Of a stretch of 64,000 nt of DNA, positions 17,927 through 26,122 are shown piece after piece. The position numbers and the translations under genes are program-made. The notes under the pieces are model-generated. The model was given only the letters and a program-made list of their open reading frames with translations, was not told the origin of the DNA and ran no database searches. Source of the DNA: Amphibacillus sp052055485 (GTDB lineage: Bacteria; Bacillota; Bacilli; Bacillales; Amphibacillaceae); contig NZ_CP197171.1 of NCBI RefSeq assembly GCF_052055485.1, forward strand, positions 620,001 through 684,000, written 5' to 3'. How positions within the stretch are numbered: position 1 is the first letter of the stretch; each line of letters begins with the position of its first letter.

Positions 17927-17974
17927 CCCTGTCATGGGTGTTAAAGTCTAACGACTTTAACACCCATGACAGGG
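17927..17974. repeat. 22-bp perfect hairpin inside IS right end
   Basis: CCCTGTCATGGGTGTTAAAGTC (17927-17948; arm shown once) pairs without mismatch with its complement at 17953-17974 around the loop TAAC. It lies between the transposase promoter region and the right inverted repeat. Confidence 0.85.
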
Positions 17975-18249
17975 AAAATTTACTCCCACAAACATTTTAC
18001 TCTAACATTCATCCTGTATTGTCGCCAATAGATTGGTCTTTTTATAAGTGAACCGCTTCTAACTGATAATAGCAGCAGAAAACTTGCATCCCATCTTGGG
18101 TTAGGTCATACAGACAATCATTGATCAAAAAGCAGGATTATAGTTCATTGAACCTAAGGAAGATATAACATTGCTTATTTGAACAAAAGAATTTAAAATA
18201 AGAAGGACAAGTAATCCAAAAGAGATTTTTTTGAAAAGGTGGGACAAAG

Positions 18250-18729
18250 GTGAAAAAACTACTATTCGTAATAGCATGTCTTTTTCTAATCGGCTGTCAG
18301 GCAAATGGTACCCCCGTGGAAAATGAGGATATAAATGAAGCTGAGGAACAAGATGAAAGTAGCGGAGAAGACAGTCCTTCTGATGAAGATACTGAAGAGA
18401 TTGTGGACGATTCTAACAATGACGATGCAGCAGAAGATGAGCAACAAACACCTTCTGAAGGAGAGCACAATAGTTCAGAGCAAATTGGCAATGAGGATGG
18501 AAGCTATAGCTCCGACGATGCTATTATCCTCGTTAAAGAATTTATCCAAGGGACTGGATTAGATACAGAGCTCAACTACTCATTTGACGGCGAGGATGAT
18601 CAAGGAAATTATCGTATCCAAGTGTTTGAGGTCGTTGATCATGGTGAGGGGACGTCACACACAGCCACATATGGCTGGTATCTTGTCAATCCTGAAACTG
18701 GCGAAGTAACAGACATGATGACTCAATAG
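18250..18729 (+). CDS. Acidic lipoprotein, unknown function
   Basis: A 159-residue secreted lipoprotein starting at GTG (AGGTGG lies upstream). The signal peptide ends in a LIGC lipobox. Residues 25-80 are an almost uninterrupted Asp/Glu/Ser linker. A C-terminal domain (about 85-159) of the form SYSSDDAIILVKEFI ... YGWYLVNPETGEVTDM resembles small PepSY-like or DUF4767-type domains, in which a variable-aspartate helix precedes a beta sheet. It probably sits at the outer face of the membrane. A second acidic-linker lipoprotein occurs at 22079-22720. Confidence 0.7.
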   Translation: MKKLLFVIACLFLIGCQANGTPVENEDINEAEEQDESSGEDSPSDEDTEEIVDDSNNDDAAEDEQQTPSEGEHNSSEQIGNEDGSYSSDDAIILVKEFIQGTGLDTELNYSFDGEDDQGNYRIQVFEVVDHGEGTSHTATYGWYLVNPETGEVTDMMTQ

Positions 18730-18750
18730 TTACCATTCATAGTTTAGAAT

Positions 18751-18774
18751 GAGGCTGGGACAGAACCCAGCCTC
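18751..18774. terminator. Hairpin between converging genes
   Basis: GAGGCTGGG (18751-18759) and CCCAGCCTC (18766-18774) pair perfectly around ACAGAA. Only short T stretches follow. It lies between the convergent lipoprotein and pseudogene. Confidence 0.55.
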
Positions 18775-18781
18775 TAGCTAT

Positions 18782-19433
18782 TTAGACTATATCAACATAT
18801 TTCTTTATAATAGTAGACGGATCAACTGCATATTTCAGGTGATAGTCACCTACTGAAAAATATAACGTTTCATTTGATTGGACAGTAAATACTTCTCCAT
18901 CCACATGTCCAAAGAGCGGCTTTTCTGCATAGGCTTGGCAGATTTGACCTTGAAACTGTTCTACGTACTGCTTATAGCCTAAATGATTCCCCCTAAATAC
19001 TTTCAAGAAAATCATGATAAAACGCCATTTACTCAAGTGGTGGATAACCGTATACTCCAACTTACCATCCTCGGCATTTGAATGTGGAGAAATCTTCATC
19101 CCACCTCCAAAATAGGGTTGATTACTCGCAGCTATAAACCAAACATTCTCAAATGTTTTTATGCCATTCTCTGTTTCAACTTTCAATTGAAAAGGTTTAA
19201 AACGAATTAATTCTAGCAAAACATAATAAACATAGACTAATTTCCCCAAATTAAATCGATTTAACATCCGTTTAAACTTGGAATGGTTGACGCGTTCGCA
19301 AATAAGTGCATCAAAACCAAGTCCGCTATTATTAATAAAACGTATAAGGAATCGTCAAACGAGTTTGATATTGATGAAAAACCTTTAAACCTTCGCCTGA
19401 CTTCGGATTAACAATAAAATAAACCTGCTGCAT
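18782..19433 (-). pseudogene. Diacylglycerol/lipid kinase (YegS/DagK-like), internally deleted
   Basis: The N-terminus begins at the ATG at 19433 after an AAGGTGAAGG site and reads MQQVYFIVNPKSGEGLKVFH, with the NPKSG motif of the diacylglycerol kinase family. It then meets a stop near 19335. In another frame the text resumes as NNSGLGFDALICERVNHSKF and continues to the normal C-terminus (YFGGGMKISPHSNAEDGKL and FGHVDGEVF). The region between, which should hold the GGDGT catalytic core and about 90 residues, is gone. So the gene has suffered an internal deletion with a frameshift and should make no active kinase. A 161-residue C-terminal piece remains open. Confidence 0.8.
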
Positions 19434-19510
19434 ACCTTCACCTTACTCTCTATAAAAGGGAGTTTATCTGCTAGATGCAAAGACATTTCCATGCCACAAC
19501 TAAACTTTAG

Positions 19511-20314
19511 TCAATCTGACCTTTCTCTTTGAAAATAACTTGCTGAAAAATCAACCGCTTCTCTTAAAGAAAATAAACGTGACTCTGCCAATCCTATCTG
19601 ATCTTTCTTCACTGAATGCTGTCGTTCAAATAATTCACCGATATGTTCAAATTCCTCTTCTGCAAAATCAATTTCTTGATAAGTACGCCAGACTCGCTCA
19701 CCATCTCTAATGATGGGTGCTCCTTCTTGAACAACCTTGTATCCTGGCGCCCGATATTCGCCAAGATGAAAAGCTGTATTGGTATCATAGCCTGTCCCAA
19801 TAAAAAGAATCTGAGCATCCAACTGGTATAACTTCGCAAGTGGGGATTCTTCTCCAAGTCCAAAATCGATCAAATGATTCGTTAATAATTCCTTTTTCTT
19901 TTTTCCCCAAGCAGCAAAAGAAACCGCTGGATGTTGACTCCGCTCTACCTTGGGATACGTTCGAAAAACCTCAGCAATCTTTCCCATTCCCATTGATGGT
20001 GTTATCTTTCTATCGTAAGGCGGCATCGTCGCACGAATCTCTTCCCACCATGCTTCTGGAACAGGAGGATTCTGCCACTTGCTCGGATCACTCCACTCAC
20101 TGCTTTGGGTCGGCATAACAAGTGTCCCTTTAGCTGTCACAACATCCATTAATGCTTCTATAACCGCTACGGATCCACCGTTCACCCAACCGATTGAAGA
20201 GAGTGATGAATGAACCAATACGGTCATCCCTTCTGCCACACCTAAATTTCGCATATCTTTTGCTAAAGTTTCTACTGTATTTAACTTTTCAGTTTGATCT
20301 ACTAATCTTTTCAT
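19511..20314 (-). CDS. Aminoglycoside N(3)-acetyltransferase-like (YokD/AAC(3))
   Basis: A 267-residue protein of the AAC(3)/antibiotic-N-acetyltransferase family. Conserved motifs are VLVHSSLSSIGWVNGG near the N-terminus, GTLVMPTQSSEWSDPS, and PSMGMGKIAEVFRT followed by HPAVSFAAWG. LFIGTGYDTNTAFHLGEYRA carries the conserved catalytic-region histidine. The start at 20314 follows AGGTG; the upstream in-frame GTG is part of that site. Members such as B. subtilis YokD bind acetyl-CoA but have poor or no aminoglycoside activity, so resistance should not be assumed. It stands alone. Confidence 0.88.
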   Translation of the reverse strand: MKRLVDQTEKLNTVETLAKDMRNLGVAEGMTVLVHSSLSSIGWVNGGSVAVIEALMDVVTAKGTLVMPTQSSEWSDPSKWQNPPVPEAWWEEIRATMPPYDRKITPSMGMGKIAEVFRTYPKVERSQHPAVSFAAWGKKKKELLTNHLIDFGLGEESPLAKLYQLDAQILFIGTGYDTNTAFHLGEYRAPGYKVVQEGAPIIRDGERVWRTYQEIDFAEEEFEHIGELFERQHSVKKDQIGLAESRLFSLREAVDFSASYFQRERSD

Positions 20315-20622
20315 GATAAACACCTGCTTAAATATGTTAAGTATGCCTTTATCATATCACGAAAAAGATAAGTGTAGTTTAGTAAACATTTGAATTTTGA
20401 TGTTAAAAAATTGAACCCCCACTGAATTTTTATAATAAAACAGTGATGTAGATGTGAACGATCATCTAAATGGATGGCGCGTACCCAATATTAATAAATG
20501 ACATGAAAATACGAGCAACATTCTTGTCTTCTTTTTGCTTGTACTATCCCTTCAAGCCTGGTCGTTTTCAATAGTGTAACAAGGACAACTCACTTTGTGT
20601 GAATTGTCCTTTAGTTTTTTTA
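20315..20622. other. Intergenic region with a terminator-like hairpin
   Basis: No gene seen. AAGGACAA (20581-20588) pairs with TTGTCCTT (20604-20611), with an inner TCAC/GTGA pair, followed on the plus strand by a T run. CCCCCACTGAATTTTT near 20417 resembles ends of the dispersed repeat family (CTCCCACTGATTG). Confidence 0.45.
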
Positions 20623-21273
20623 TTAAAGTGATTTAATTGCCTGATAAACAGGCGTATCACCTGAAACAATCTGAAATTCCTTACCGATAGTCGAATCATT
20701 CTCTAAACTGGCAAGGATGACACGAGCAACATCTTCTCTCGGAATCTCGTCTCTGTCTACCTGTTTAGCTGCTTGAACTTTACCCGTTCCTTGATTATTT
20801 GTTAATAACCCTGGATGGATAATGGTGTAATCTAAGTCTGATTCCCTTAACCATACATCCGCATAGTACTTCGCAACAACATATGGTGCAAATGATTCAT
20901 TGGCTTCTAAAATAGCCTCGCGCGTTGTATCAAAAGAACTGATCATAATAAAACGCTTCACACCTACCTTTTTCGCTGCTTCTATCGTTTTAACTGCTCC
21001 GTCTAGATCAATCATTAAGGTTTTATCTTTTCCTGTCTTTGGTCCTGAACCTGCTGTAAAAACAACCGCGTCAGTACCTGAAGCCGCTTCAGCAATTGTA
21101 TCAATATCTTGTTCTAAATCGACCAATGCCGTCTCTGCGCCCAAATCCTCAAAGAAGGGCGCTTGCTCTTTCTTCCGAATCATTGCCCGTGCTTCCAACT
21201 GATCACTAGCTTGAATGTATGATGTGAGGTCTTTTCCGATCTGACCATTTGCTCCTACGATAAGTACTTTCAC
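20623..21273 (-). CDS. NAD(P)-binding atypical SDR, YhfK-like
   Basis: A 216-residue Rossmann-fold protein of the atypical short-chain dehydrogenase/NmrA-like group, very similar in layout to B. subtilis YhfK. The nucleotide loop is GANGQIG at residues 7-13. FTAGSGPKTG, MISSFDTT and YYADVWLRESDLDYTIIHPG follow. I set the start at the GTG at 21273, because AAAGG lies eight bases upstream; the ATG three codons earlier abuts that site. No catalytic YxxxK of classical SDRs is obvious (Tyr-Tyr-Ala-Asp replaces it). Its substrate is unknown. Confidence 0.85.
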   Translation of the reverse strand: MKVLIVGANGQIGKDLTSYIQASDQLEARAMIRKKEQAPFFEDLGAETALVDLEQDIDTIAEAASGTDAVVFTAGSGPKTGKDKTLMIDLDGAVKTIEAAKKVGVKRFIMISSFDTTREAILEANESFAPYVVAKYYADVWLRESDLDYTIIHPGLLTNNQGTGKVQAAKQVDRDEIPREDVARVILASLENDSTIGKEFQIVSGDTPVYQAIKSL

Positions 21274-21533
21274 ATGAATCATCCTTTCTTATTTTGAAAA
21301 ATAGACTCTACTTATTTATCTTACCTTTCTTGGCTAGAGATAAACATTTTTATGCTTGGTGATTTATCCCGCCTTAACTGGCAATAAGCCCCCCGCTTCA
21401 AACATTATGAGGAAAAACCAGGAATGGTAAGTGGGCGATCAACTGCCAGTAAAGGTCCGATTCGTTCATCTAACTTTCAGTGGAAGATGAAGAAAACCCC
21501 CACTGAATAAAGATTCACTTTATCAGTATTTCT

Positions 21534-21926
21534 CTACAAAAAGGGAGGTTCCTTTTCCAGATAAAATAAATGAGCATAGCACTTACAATCGGATGAACCA
21601 AACCCTTTAACCGGCATGTTAGCCATGTGTTCCTTTCTTAATCGTTGAAACAGCTCGCATTCGCCCTCTTCACCGGAATAGCTTTGTACCGCTTGAACCT
21701 GTAAATAAGGTCGTAAATAATCGATATGCCATCTTTTTTTCTTATCTATTGTCAGATGTCTCTCTACTCTTGCGATTATATTTCGCTTAGCACTACCAAC
21801 GTAGACATAATAACCGCGTGGAAAATCAAATTGACCCAACCGTCCAATCGATATCGCTTGAAGATCATGATCTAATCGACATTTGAGCGCATAAAGTGTG
21901 TCCGATTCATTAACAGAATAATCCAT
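21534..21926 (-). CDS. DUF123 GIY-YIG-like protein
   Basis: A 130-residue protein of the DUF123 (COG1833) family, distantly related to GIY-YIG nucleases. Visible motifs are GYYVYVGSAKRNIIARVERHL (shortened here in the family sense: YYVYVGSA), RWHIDYLRPYL and GFGSSDCKCYAHLFYL. Family members are often predicted endonucleases, sometimes fused to endonuclease III, but their activity is not established. It is monocistronic. Confidence 0.8.
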   Translation of the reverse strand: MDYSVNESDTLYALKCRLDHDLQAISIGRLGQFDFPRGYYVYVGSAKRNIIARVERHLTIDKKKRWHIDYLRPYLQVQAVQSYSGEEGECELFQRLRKEHMANMPVKGFGSSDCKCYAHLFYLEKEPPFL

Positions 21927-22043
21927 CGTGTCACCTCAATTGTGATAAAAATAGTTCACTTATAGTAAAGTTCAATAGCCATACCCTAATATCAGGTCGT
22001 TAATAAAGCATTTTTATTGCTCGAACATTCAATATTCCCTAAG

Positions 22044-22077
22044 AAAGCTTGCCAGCATAAACTTGGCAAGCTTTTTT
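22044..22077. terminator. Terminator hairpin after lipoprotein gene
   Basis: AAAGCTTGCCA (22044-22054) pairs perfectly with TGGCAAGCTTT (22064-22074), followed on the plus strand by a T run. It abuts the stop codon of the minus-strand lipoprotein. Confidence 0.7.
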
Positions 22078-22078
22078 A

Positions 22079-22720
22079 TCAATCTTGATATTCAATTTGT
22101 TCAATAATTCGAATCACATCATCATCATTATGTGTGTCAATTTCAACATGTTCAGTATGCTCTAGTATCTCTTCATATTCTGCTCGTAACTCATCATCTG
22201 AGAGACCAGCAGGATTTTCCCAACGATAAGTCACTTTGGAATAGTGATTAATGGTTCCATCACCATTTCCACTGTATACAACAATACCCATCGCCCCCGC
22301 TTCACCCGTTAGCATGATAACATCTTCATTATAAGTGGGAGGGCTATCAATCATTGTATTAATCGGCGTTCCAGCAGAAACACGATTAACATTTAACGTA
22401 CCAGGATCATCTGTAGACCCAACTTCAAGCCAAACACGAGCATATTCGATTTCTTGTTCCGAATAGTCTGCTAAGGGATCAGCTTCAGCTGATTCTTCTG
22501 ATGAATCAACGTCTTCATTGTCCATATCTTCATTAGACGGTAAGGAATCTTCATCAGTTGATGCTCCTTGATCAGAACTATTTTCTTCTTCATTTGTATC
22601 TTCATCCTCAACTTCCGGTGTCTCTTCAAAAGAAGAATCTTCTTCTGACGAGTTACCACAAGCTACCAATAGAAAAAATACACTACTAAAACTTAAAATC
22701 AACGCTAACCTCTTCATCAT
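22079..22720 (-). CDS. Acidic lipoprotein, unknown function
   Basis: A 213-residue lipoprotein. The signal peptide ends in LVAC, followed by an Asp/Glu/Ser-rich linker to about residue 85. A folded C-terminal domain then follows (about 90-213) with EIEYARVWLEVGS, GEAGAMGIVVYSGNGDGTI and a charged helical end. AAAGG lies upstream of the tandem ATG codons. It shares general architecture with the lipoprotein at 18250, but the C-terminal domains do not look alike. No function recognised. Confidence 0.7.
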   Translation of the reverse strand: MMKRLALILSFSSVFFLLVACGNSSEEDSSFEETPEVEDEDTNEEENSSDQGASTDEDSLPSNEDMDNEDVDSSEESAEADPLADYSEQEIEYARVWLEVGSTDDPGTLNVNRVSAGTPINTMIDSPPTYNEDVIMLTGEAGAMGIVVYSGNGDGTINHYSKVTYRWENPAGLSDDELRAEYEEILEHTEHVEIDTHNDDDVIRIIEQIEYQD

Positions 22721-22872
22721 TTCATCCTTTCTTATTTTATTATCCTAGCAAATATCATCACGAATTTCAAAAGAGCCACATCATAACTCTTAGCAAATTA
22801 TCTCTGTTTGATTAATGAAAGCCTATCTGATTCTCAAACATTCAACTGAAATAATTTTTTCAAAAAAGGATA

Positions 22873-22903
22873 TTGACTCTCACGTTACGTTATACTTTAT
22901 GGT
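22873..22903 (+). promoter_or_regulatory. MerR-type promoter with 19-bp spacer
   Basis: TTGACT (22873-22878) and TATGGT (22898-22903) are separated by 19 bp, the long spacing typical of MerR-activated promoters. The spacer has CTCACGTTACGTTATAC, like operators of TipAL and Mta. It probably mediates autoregulation. Confidence 0.65.
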
Positions 22904-22927
22904 ATATAGTGAAGGGAGAGAGACTGA

Positions 22928-23656
22928 ATGAAAGTGAAAGAAGTTGCTGATTTAGTCGGCATTAGTGTGCGCACACTACACCATTACCATGAGATTGGTT
23001 TGCTGATACCAGAAGAAACAACAGAAGTAGGTTATCGGGTCTATTCTGACGAGAATCTTGAGACTTTACAACAAATTCTCTTTTTCAAAGAGCTCGACTT
23101 CCCTTTAAAGAAAATTAAAGAGATCATTGATCGTCCTTCCTTTGATCAGCGTGAAGCATTAGAGATGCATTACAAAATGCTGTTAGAGAAAAGAGAGCGA
23201 CTAAACAGAATGATCGATACCGTTGAAAAAACGATTCAATACACGAAAGGAGAAATAGACATGTCTAATGAAGAAAAATTTGCTGGCTTTGACTTTAGCC
23301 ATAATCCGTATGAGGAGGAAGCGCGAAAAAGATGGGGAGATCAAGCAGTTGATCAAGCCAATGAAAAGGTAAAAGGTTTCTCTGAATTTGATCAAGAAAA
23401 ATTCAATCAAATCTACCATGATCTCGCCGCTATTCGTCATCTAGCTCCTGCTTCACCAGAGGCACAAGCGAAAATCGAAGATTGGTATGTTTACCTTAAC
23501 AAATTTGGTAACTACTCACATGAAGCTTTTAAAAATCTAGGACAAATGTATGTTGATGATGAACGTTTCACGAAAAATATCGACCAATTCGGTGCAGGCT
23601 TAGCTGAATTTATGCGTGATGCCATGGCCATTTACGCAGATAGAAATAAAGCTTAA
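22928..23656 (+). CDS. MerR-family regulator with TipAS domain
   Basis: A 242-residue regulator. The MerR HTH and wing are at residues 1-70 (KEVADLVGISVRTLHHYHEI and GYRVYSDENLETLQQI). A coiled-coil dimerisation helix follows (about 75-110). The C-terminal TipAS antibiotic-recognition domain (about 120-240) includes NPYEEEARKRWGD and FAGFDF. This is the architecture of TipAL and Mta, which bind thiopeptides or other drugs and activate multidrug genes. No efflux gene adjoins it, so the promoter just upstream is its only visible target. Confidence 0.9.
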   Translation: MKVKEVADLVGISVRTLHHYHEIGLLIPEETTEVGYRVYSDENLETLQQILFFKELDFPLKKIKEIIDRPSFDQREALEMHYKMLLEKRERLNRMIDTVEKTIQYTKGEIDMSNEEKFAGFDFSHNPYEEEARKRWGDQAVDQANEKVKGFSEFDQEKFNQIYHDLAAIRHLAPASPEAQAKIEDWYVYLNKFGNYSHEAFKNLGQMYVDDERFTKNIDQFGAGLAEFMRDAMAIYADRNKA

Positions 23657-23703
23657 AACCTCACCTTATAGTCAATATAAGTGCATGCCTATTTTCAACA
23701 AGC

Positions 23704-23735
23704 AGAGGATTGATCTTAATTAAGACCAATCCTCT
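23704..23735. terminator. Bidirectional terminator hairpin
   Basis: AGAGGATTG (23704-23712) and CAATCCTCT (23727-23735) pair, with an inner TCTTAATTAAGA palindrome. It separates the convergent merR and rsgA genes. Confidence 0.7.
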
Positions 23736-23743
23736 TCGCTTGT

Positions 23744-24811
23744 CTATTTGCGATGCTTAATCTGTTTGGAGACCTGTTTCCATTTCTTTGTTTCAGCCTG
23801 TTGAGCTCGAATGTTTGCTTTACGATCCAGGTAAGCTAATTCCCTTTGAAGCTTAAAATAACTTTTTAAACGCCCCTGCTCTAATTGACCTTTTTCTACT
23901 GCCTGTTTAACCGCACAGTTGGGCTCACTTGTGTGTGTACAATCCCTGAATTTACACTGTAAAGCCAATTCCTCAATATCTTGAAAACTTGTCTCTAAAT
24001 GACCCGATTGATCCCACAATTGTAATTCCCGCATGCCTGGGGTATCAATTAAGCAACCTCCTGTTGAAAGGAGAATCAGTTCACGATGTGTCGTTGTGTG
24101 TCGTCCCTTTGCATCATCCTCACGAATTGTCTGCACAGACATGTAGTCCTCAGCTAATAAGGCATTAATCAATGACGATTTACCAACACCTGACGATCCC
24201 AATAGTGTCCCCGTTTTTCCTTGTTCCAAATAATTGGATAGCTTTTCTACTCCTAGCCCCGTTAAGGCACTTACTGCAAAAATCTCTACACCAAAGGCAA
24301 CCGATTCAGCATCAGCAATATACGATGAAACATCATCTACTAAATCAGCCTTGGTTAAGACAATCACTGGGGTGGCTCCAGAATCCCAAGCTGCTATAAG
24401 ATAACGTTCTAAACGTCTAACCTTAAAATCATCATTCATACTCATGACGATAAAAACAAAATCAACATTCGCGGCTACAATTTGTTCCTCTGTTGTTAGT
24501 CCAGCAATTTTCCTTGAAAAGCTCGATTGCCTCGTTAATAGCTTGTGAATGACAGCCTTTGCTTCACCGATTAATTTCTCAATAATCACCCAATCCCCGA
24601 CAGCTGGGTAATCGGCTCGCTCCATCGCTTGATGAGCAAATGCCCCAGACACAACGGCACTCAATTCCTCTGTATCGGTTAAAATTTTATAACTCTGCTT
24701 GTGCTCGACAATCACACGTGCGAGTTGTCGATGTTTATCTTTTCGTTCTTCTTGAATAATCGCTAATTCTTCCTGATAAATTGGCTTAACGCCAAGTTGT
24801 TTTAAATACAA
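23744..24811 (-). CDS. rsgA: Small ribosomal subunit biogenesis GTPase RsgA
   Basis: A 355-residue circularly permuted GTPase that assists late 30S maturation. An OB-fold is N-terminal. The G motifs occur in permuted order: TKAD (G4, residues 153-156), GSSGVGKSS (G1, 205-213) and DTPG (G3, 256-259). The C-terminal zinc knuckle has Cys286, Cys291, His293 and Cys299. It is longer than the usual 290-300-residue Bacillus form (YloQ), with a 40-residue N-terminal extension, as in the larger YjeQ-type paralogues. It is not next to prkC or rpe, so a second rsgA may exist elsewhere in this genome. Confidence 0.93.
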   Translation of the reverse strand: MYLKQLGVKPIYQEELAIIQEERKDKHRQLARVIVEHKQSYKILTDTEELSAVVSGAFAHQAMERADYPAVGDWVIIEKLIGEAKAVIHKLLTRQSSFSRKIAGLTTEEQIVAANVDFVFIVMSMNDDFKVRRLERYLIAAWDSGATPVIVLTKADLVDDVSSYIADAESVAFGVEIFAVSALTGLGVEKLSNYLEQGKTGTLLGSSGVGKSSLINALLAEDYMSVQTIREDDAKGRHTTTHRELILLSTGGCLIDTPGMRELQLWDQSGHLETSFQDIEELALQCKFRDCTHTSEPNCAVKQAVEKGQLEQGRLKSYFKLQRELAYLDRKANIRAQQAETKKWKQVSKQIKHRK

Positions 24812-24852
24812 TATATGGCCTCCTAAAGTTTGAAACGTTCAATTTTAAAAAA

Positions 24853-24894
24853 TCTAAAAAACCTGTGTACTGCAAATCAGCAGCCACAGGTTTT
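24853..24894 (-). terminator. Terminator between small ORF and rsgA
   Basis: On the minus strand AAACCTGTGGCTGC pairs with GCAGTACACAGGTTT (24859-24893; one or two bulges), followed by TTTTTT. It lies 45 bp upstream of rsgA, downstream of a strong promoter, so it would end a short transcript or act as an attenuator. Confidence 0.7.
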
Positions 24895-24919
24895 GATCAA
24901 CTTTAAGAAGCGCTATCTA

Positions 24920-25003
24920 TTATCCAAGCGTTCTATTTCGGTGTGTGAGCTGTTGCATGCTGATTTGCTTATAAACATTCTCAAATACATTTACATTCAA
25001 CAT
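24920..25003 (-). CDS. Putative 27-residue peptide in rsgA leader
   Basis: An ATG at 25003, preceded by AGGTGATG, opens a 27-codon frame whose product starts MLNVNVFENVYKQIS and ends in a basic tail (HRNRTLG). It has no membrane segment. It lies between a near-consensus promoter and a strong terminator, making a self-contained unit of about 220 nt. It could be a small protein, a leader peptide controlling read-through into rsgA, or an accidental frame in a small RNA. Confidence 0.4.
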   Translation of the reverse strand: MLNVNVFENVYKQISMQQLTHRNRTLG

Positions 25004-25085
25004 AACACATCACCTACTTTCGTTTTTTGTGTAATCATAAACATAAGACTCTATTGGCGATAAACCAATTTTCTTAATAATTAGA

Positions 25086-25114
25086 GTATATGAAAAGCCT
25101 TTACGATTGTCAAT
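25086..25114 (-). promoter_or_regulatory. Near-consensus sigma-A promoter upstream of small ORF/rsgA
   Basis: Minus-strand TTGACA (25109-25114) and TATACT (25086-25091) are separated by exactly 17 bp. The transcript would start near 25079. Confidence 0.75.
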
Positions 25115-25307
25115 CAGTCTTAAGACTAAGATCAAACGCATAGTAACATCTGCCTAAATAAAGGACAGCGACAATCCGTACTACCAGAAAAAGATATGAT
25201 GAATTCGATGATATAAAGTTATCTATCCCTCCTACCCACTTGCGATAACAAAACTGTGTAGGGAATCAGCTACTAAACATAGAATATAGCTATTCTTAAA
25301 TTTCCAT

Positions 25308-25895
25308 TTATCGGATATGCTTGATCAATGTCACCATTTGATCAAGCCACTTTTTCAAACCGCTTCTTTTGTCTGGTAAAAGTGTGAGTTTACTTCTTCT
25401 AGCGATTTCTTCAACAACGAAATCAATGCTTGTGTTGTCTGTAATAATTTTTTCTTTAGTAATTTCGGTATTAAAAGCATGGATACAGCGGTCAACTTGT
25501 GCCTTTGTCCACGTTTCGCCCCGTTCAAGCCGCTTGTTCAAACGTTTTAATAACGTTACCTTATCAGCGTACAGAATATAATGTTTCAACGGAATTCCAT
25601 CATCGATAAGTTTTTGAACGATCTCATCATAGTATCGTCGATTCGTAATCGTCATTGGAACAATAATCGTCCCATCATACGTAGCAGAAATATACTTCAA
25701 CATCTGATAATTAAATGACCGCCACTCTTCATGGTCCTGGAAATCAGACTTATGCGATTCTGCCGGTGTGTTTTTTCGAATAAAATAGCCAATATTTTCT
25801 GGATCATAAACAAAAGAGTTGGGCAGTCGCCGTTTTAATTCAAATGCACTTGATGTTTTCCCAGAGCCAAATGCACCGTTTAACCAGATAATCAT
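25308..25895 (-). CDS. tmrB: TmrB-like nucleotide-binding protein
   Basis: A 195-residue ATP-binding protein matching B. subtilis TmrB (tunicamycin resistance) along its whole length. MIIWLNGAFGSGKTSSAFEL opens it with the P-loop at residues 7-15. VYDPENIGYFIR, WRSFNYQMLKYI, IIVPMTITNRRYYDE and DRCIHAF follow. TmrB associates with the membrane through a C-terminal amphipathic helix; here the end VTLIKHIR is similar. Members are P-loop kinase-like proteins; the reaction is not settled. GGGG-type site precedes the ATG. Confidence 0.9.
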   Translation of the reverse strand: MIIWLNGAFGSGKTSSAFELKRRLPNSFVYDPENIGYFIRKNTPAESHKSDFQDHEEWRSFNYQMLKYISATYDGTIIVPMTITNRRYYDEIVQKLIDDGIPLKHYILYADKVTLLKRLNKRLERGETWTKAQVDRCIHAFNTEITKEKIITDNTSIDFVVEEIARRSKLTLLPDKRSGLKKWLDQMVTLIKHIR

Positions 25896-26122
25896 TGTTC
25901 AATCCCCTTTGTAATCTTGTTTTCAGCTGATATGTCGTCATCACATCAATATATAACTCATTTCAAATTCTAACACAATCCAAGCATGCAAAAATGTTTT
26001 TTGATTAGACAATTCCTGCTTCACCCTTTCAAATAGCGATATGTTAAAATAATCGTATCTCATCAAAGCCAAATTATGATAACCATTCTATCTTTCAACC
26101 ATAAAAGGAGCGAAATTCATTT

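Larger units (their letters stand above)
16363..17992 (-). mobile_element. ISLre2-type insertion sequence
   Basis: A 1.63-kb element with one transposase gene. Its ends are marked by the short inverted repeat TTTGTGGGAGT (16363-16373) and ACTCCCACAAA (17982-17992). I could not find a convincing target-site duplication next to these ends, so the exact borders may be a few bases off. It separates gntR from an unrelated lipoprotein gene. Confidence 0.7.

Noticed and set aside
24948..24958. GAGCTGTTGCA identical to the array-flanking hairpin arm
   Set aside because: Only 11 bases match and no complementary arm follows; probably chance within the small ORF.
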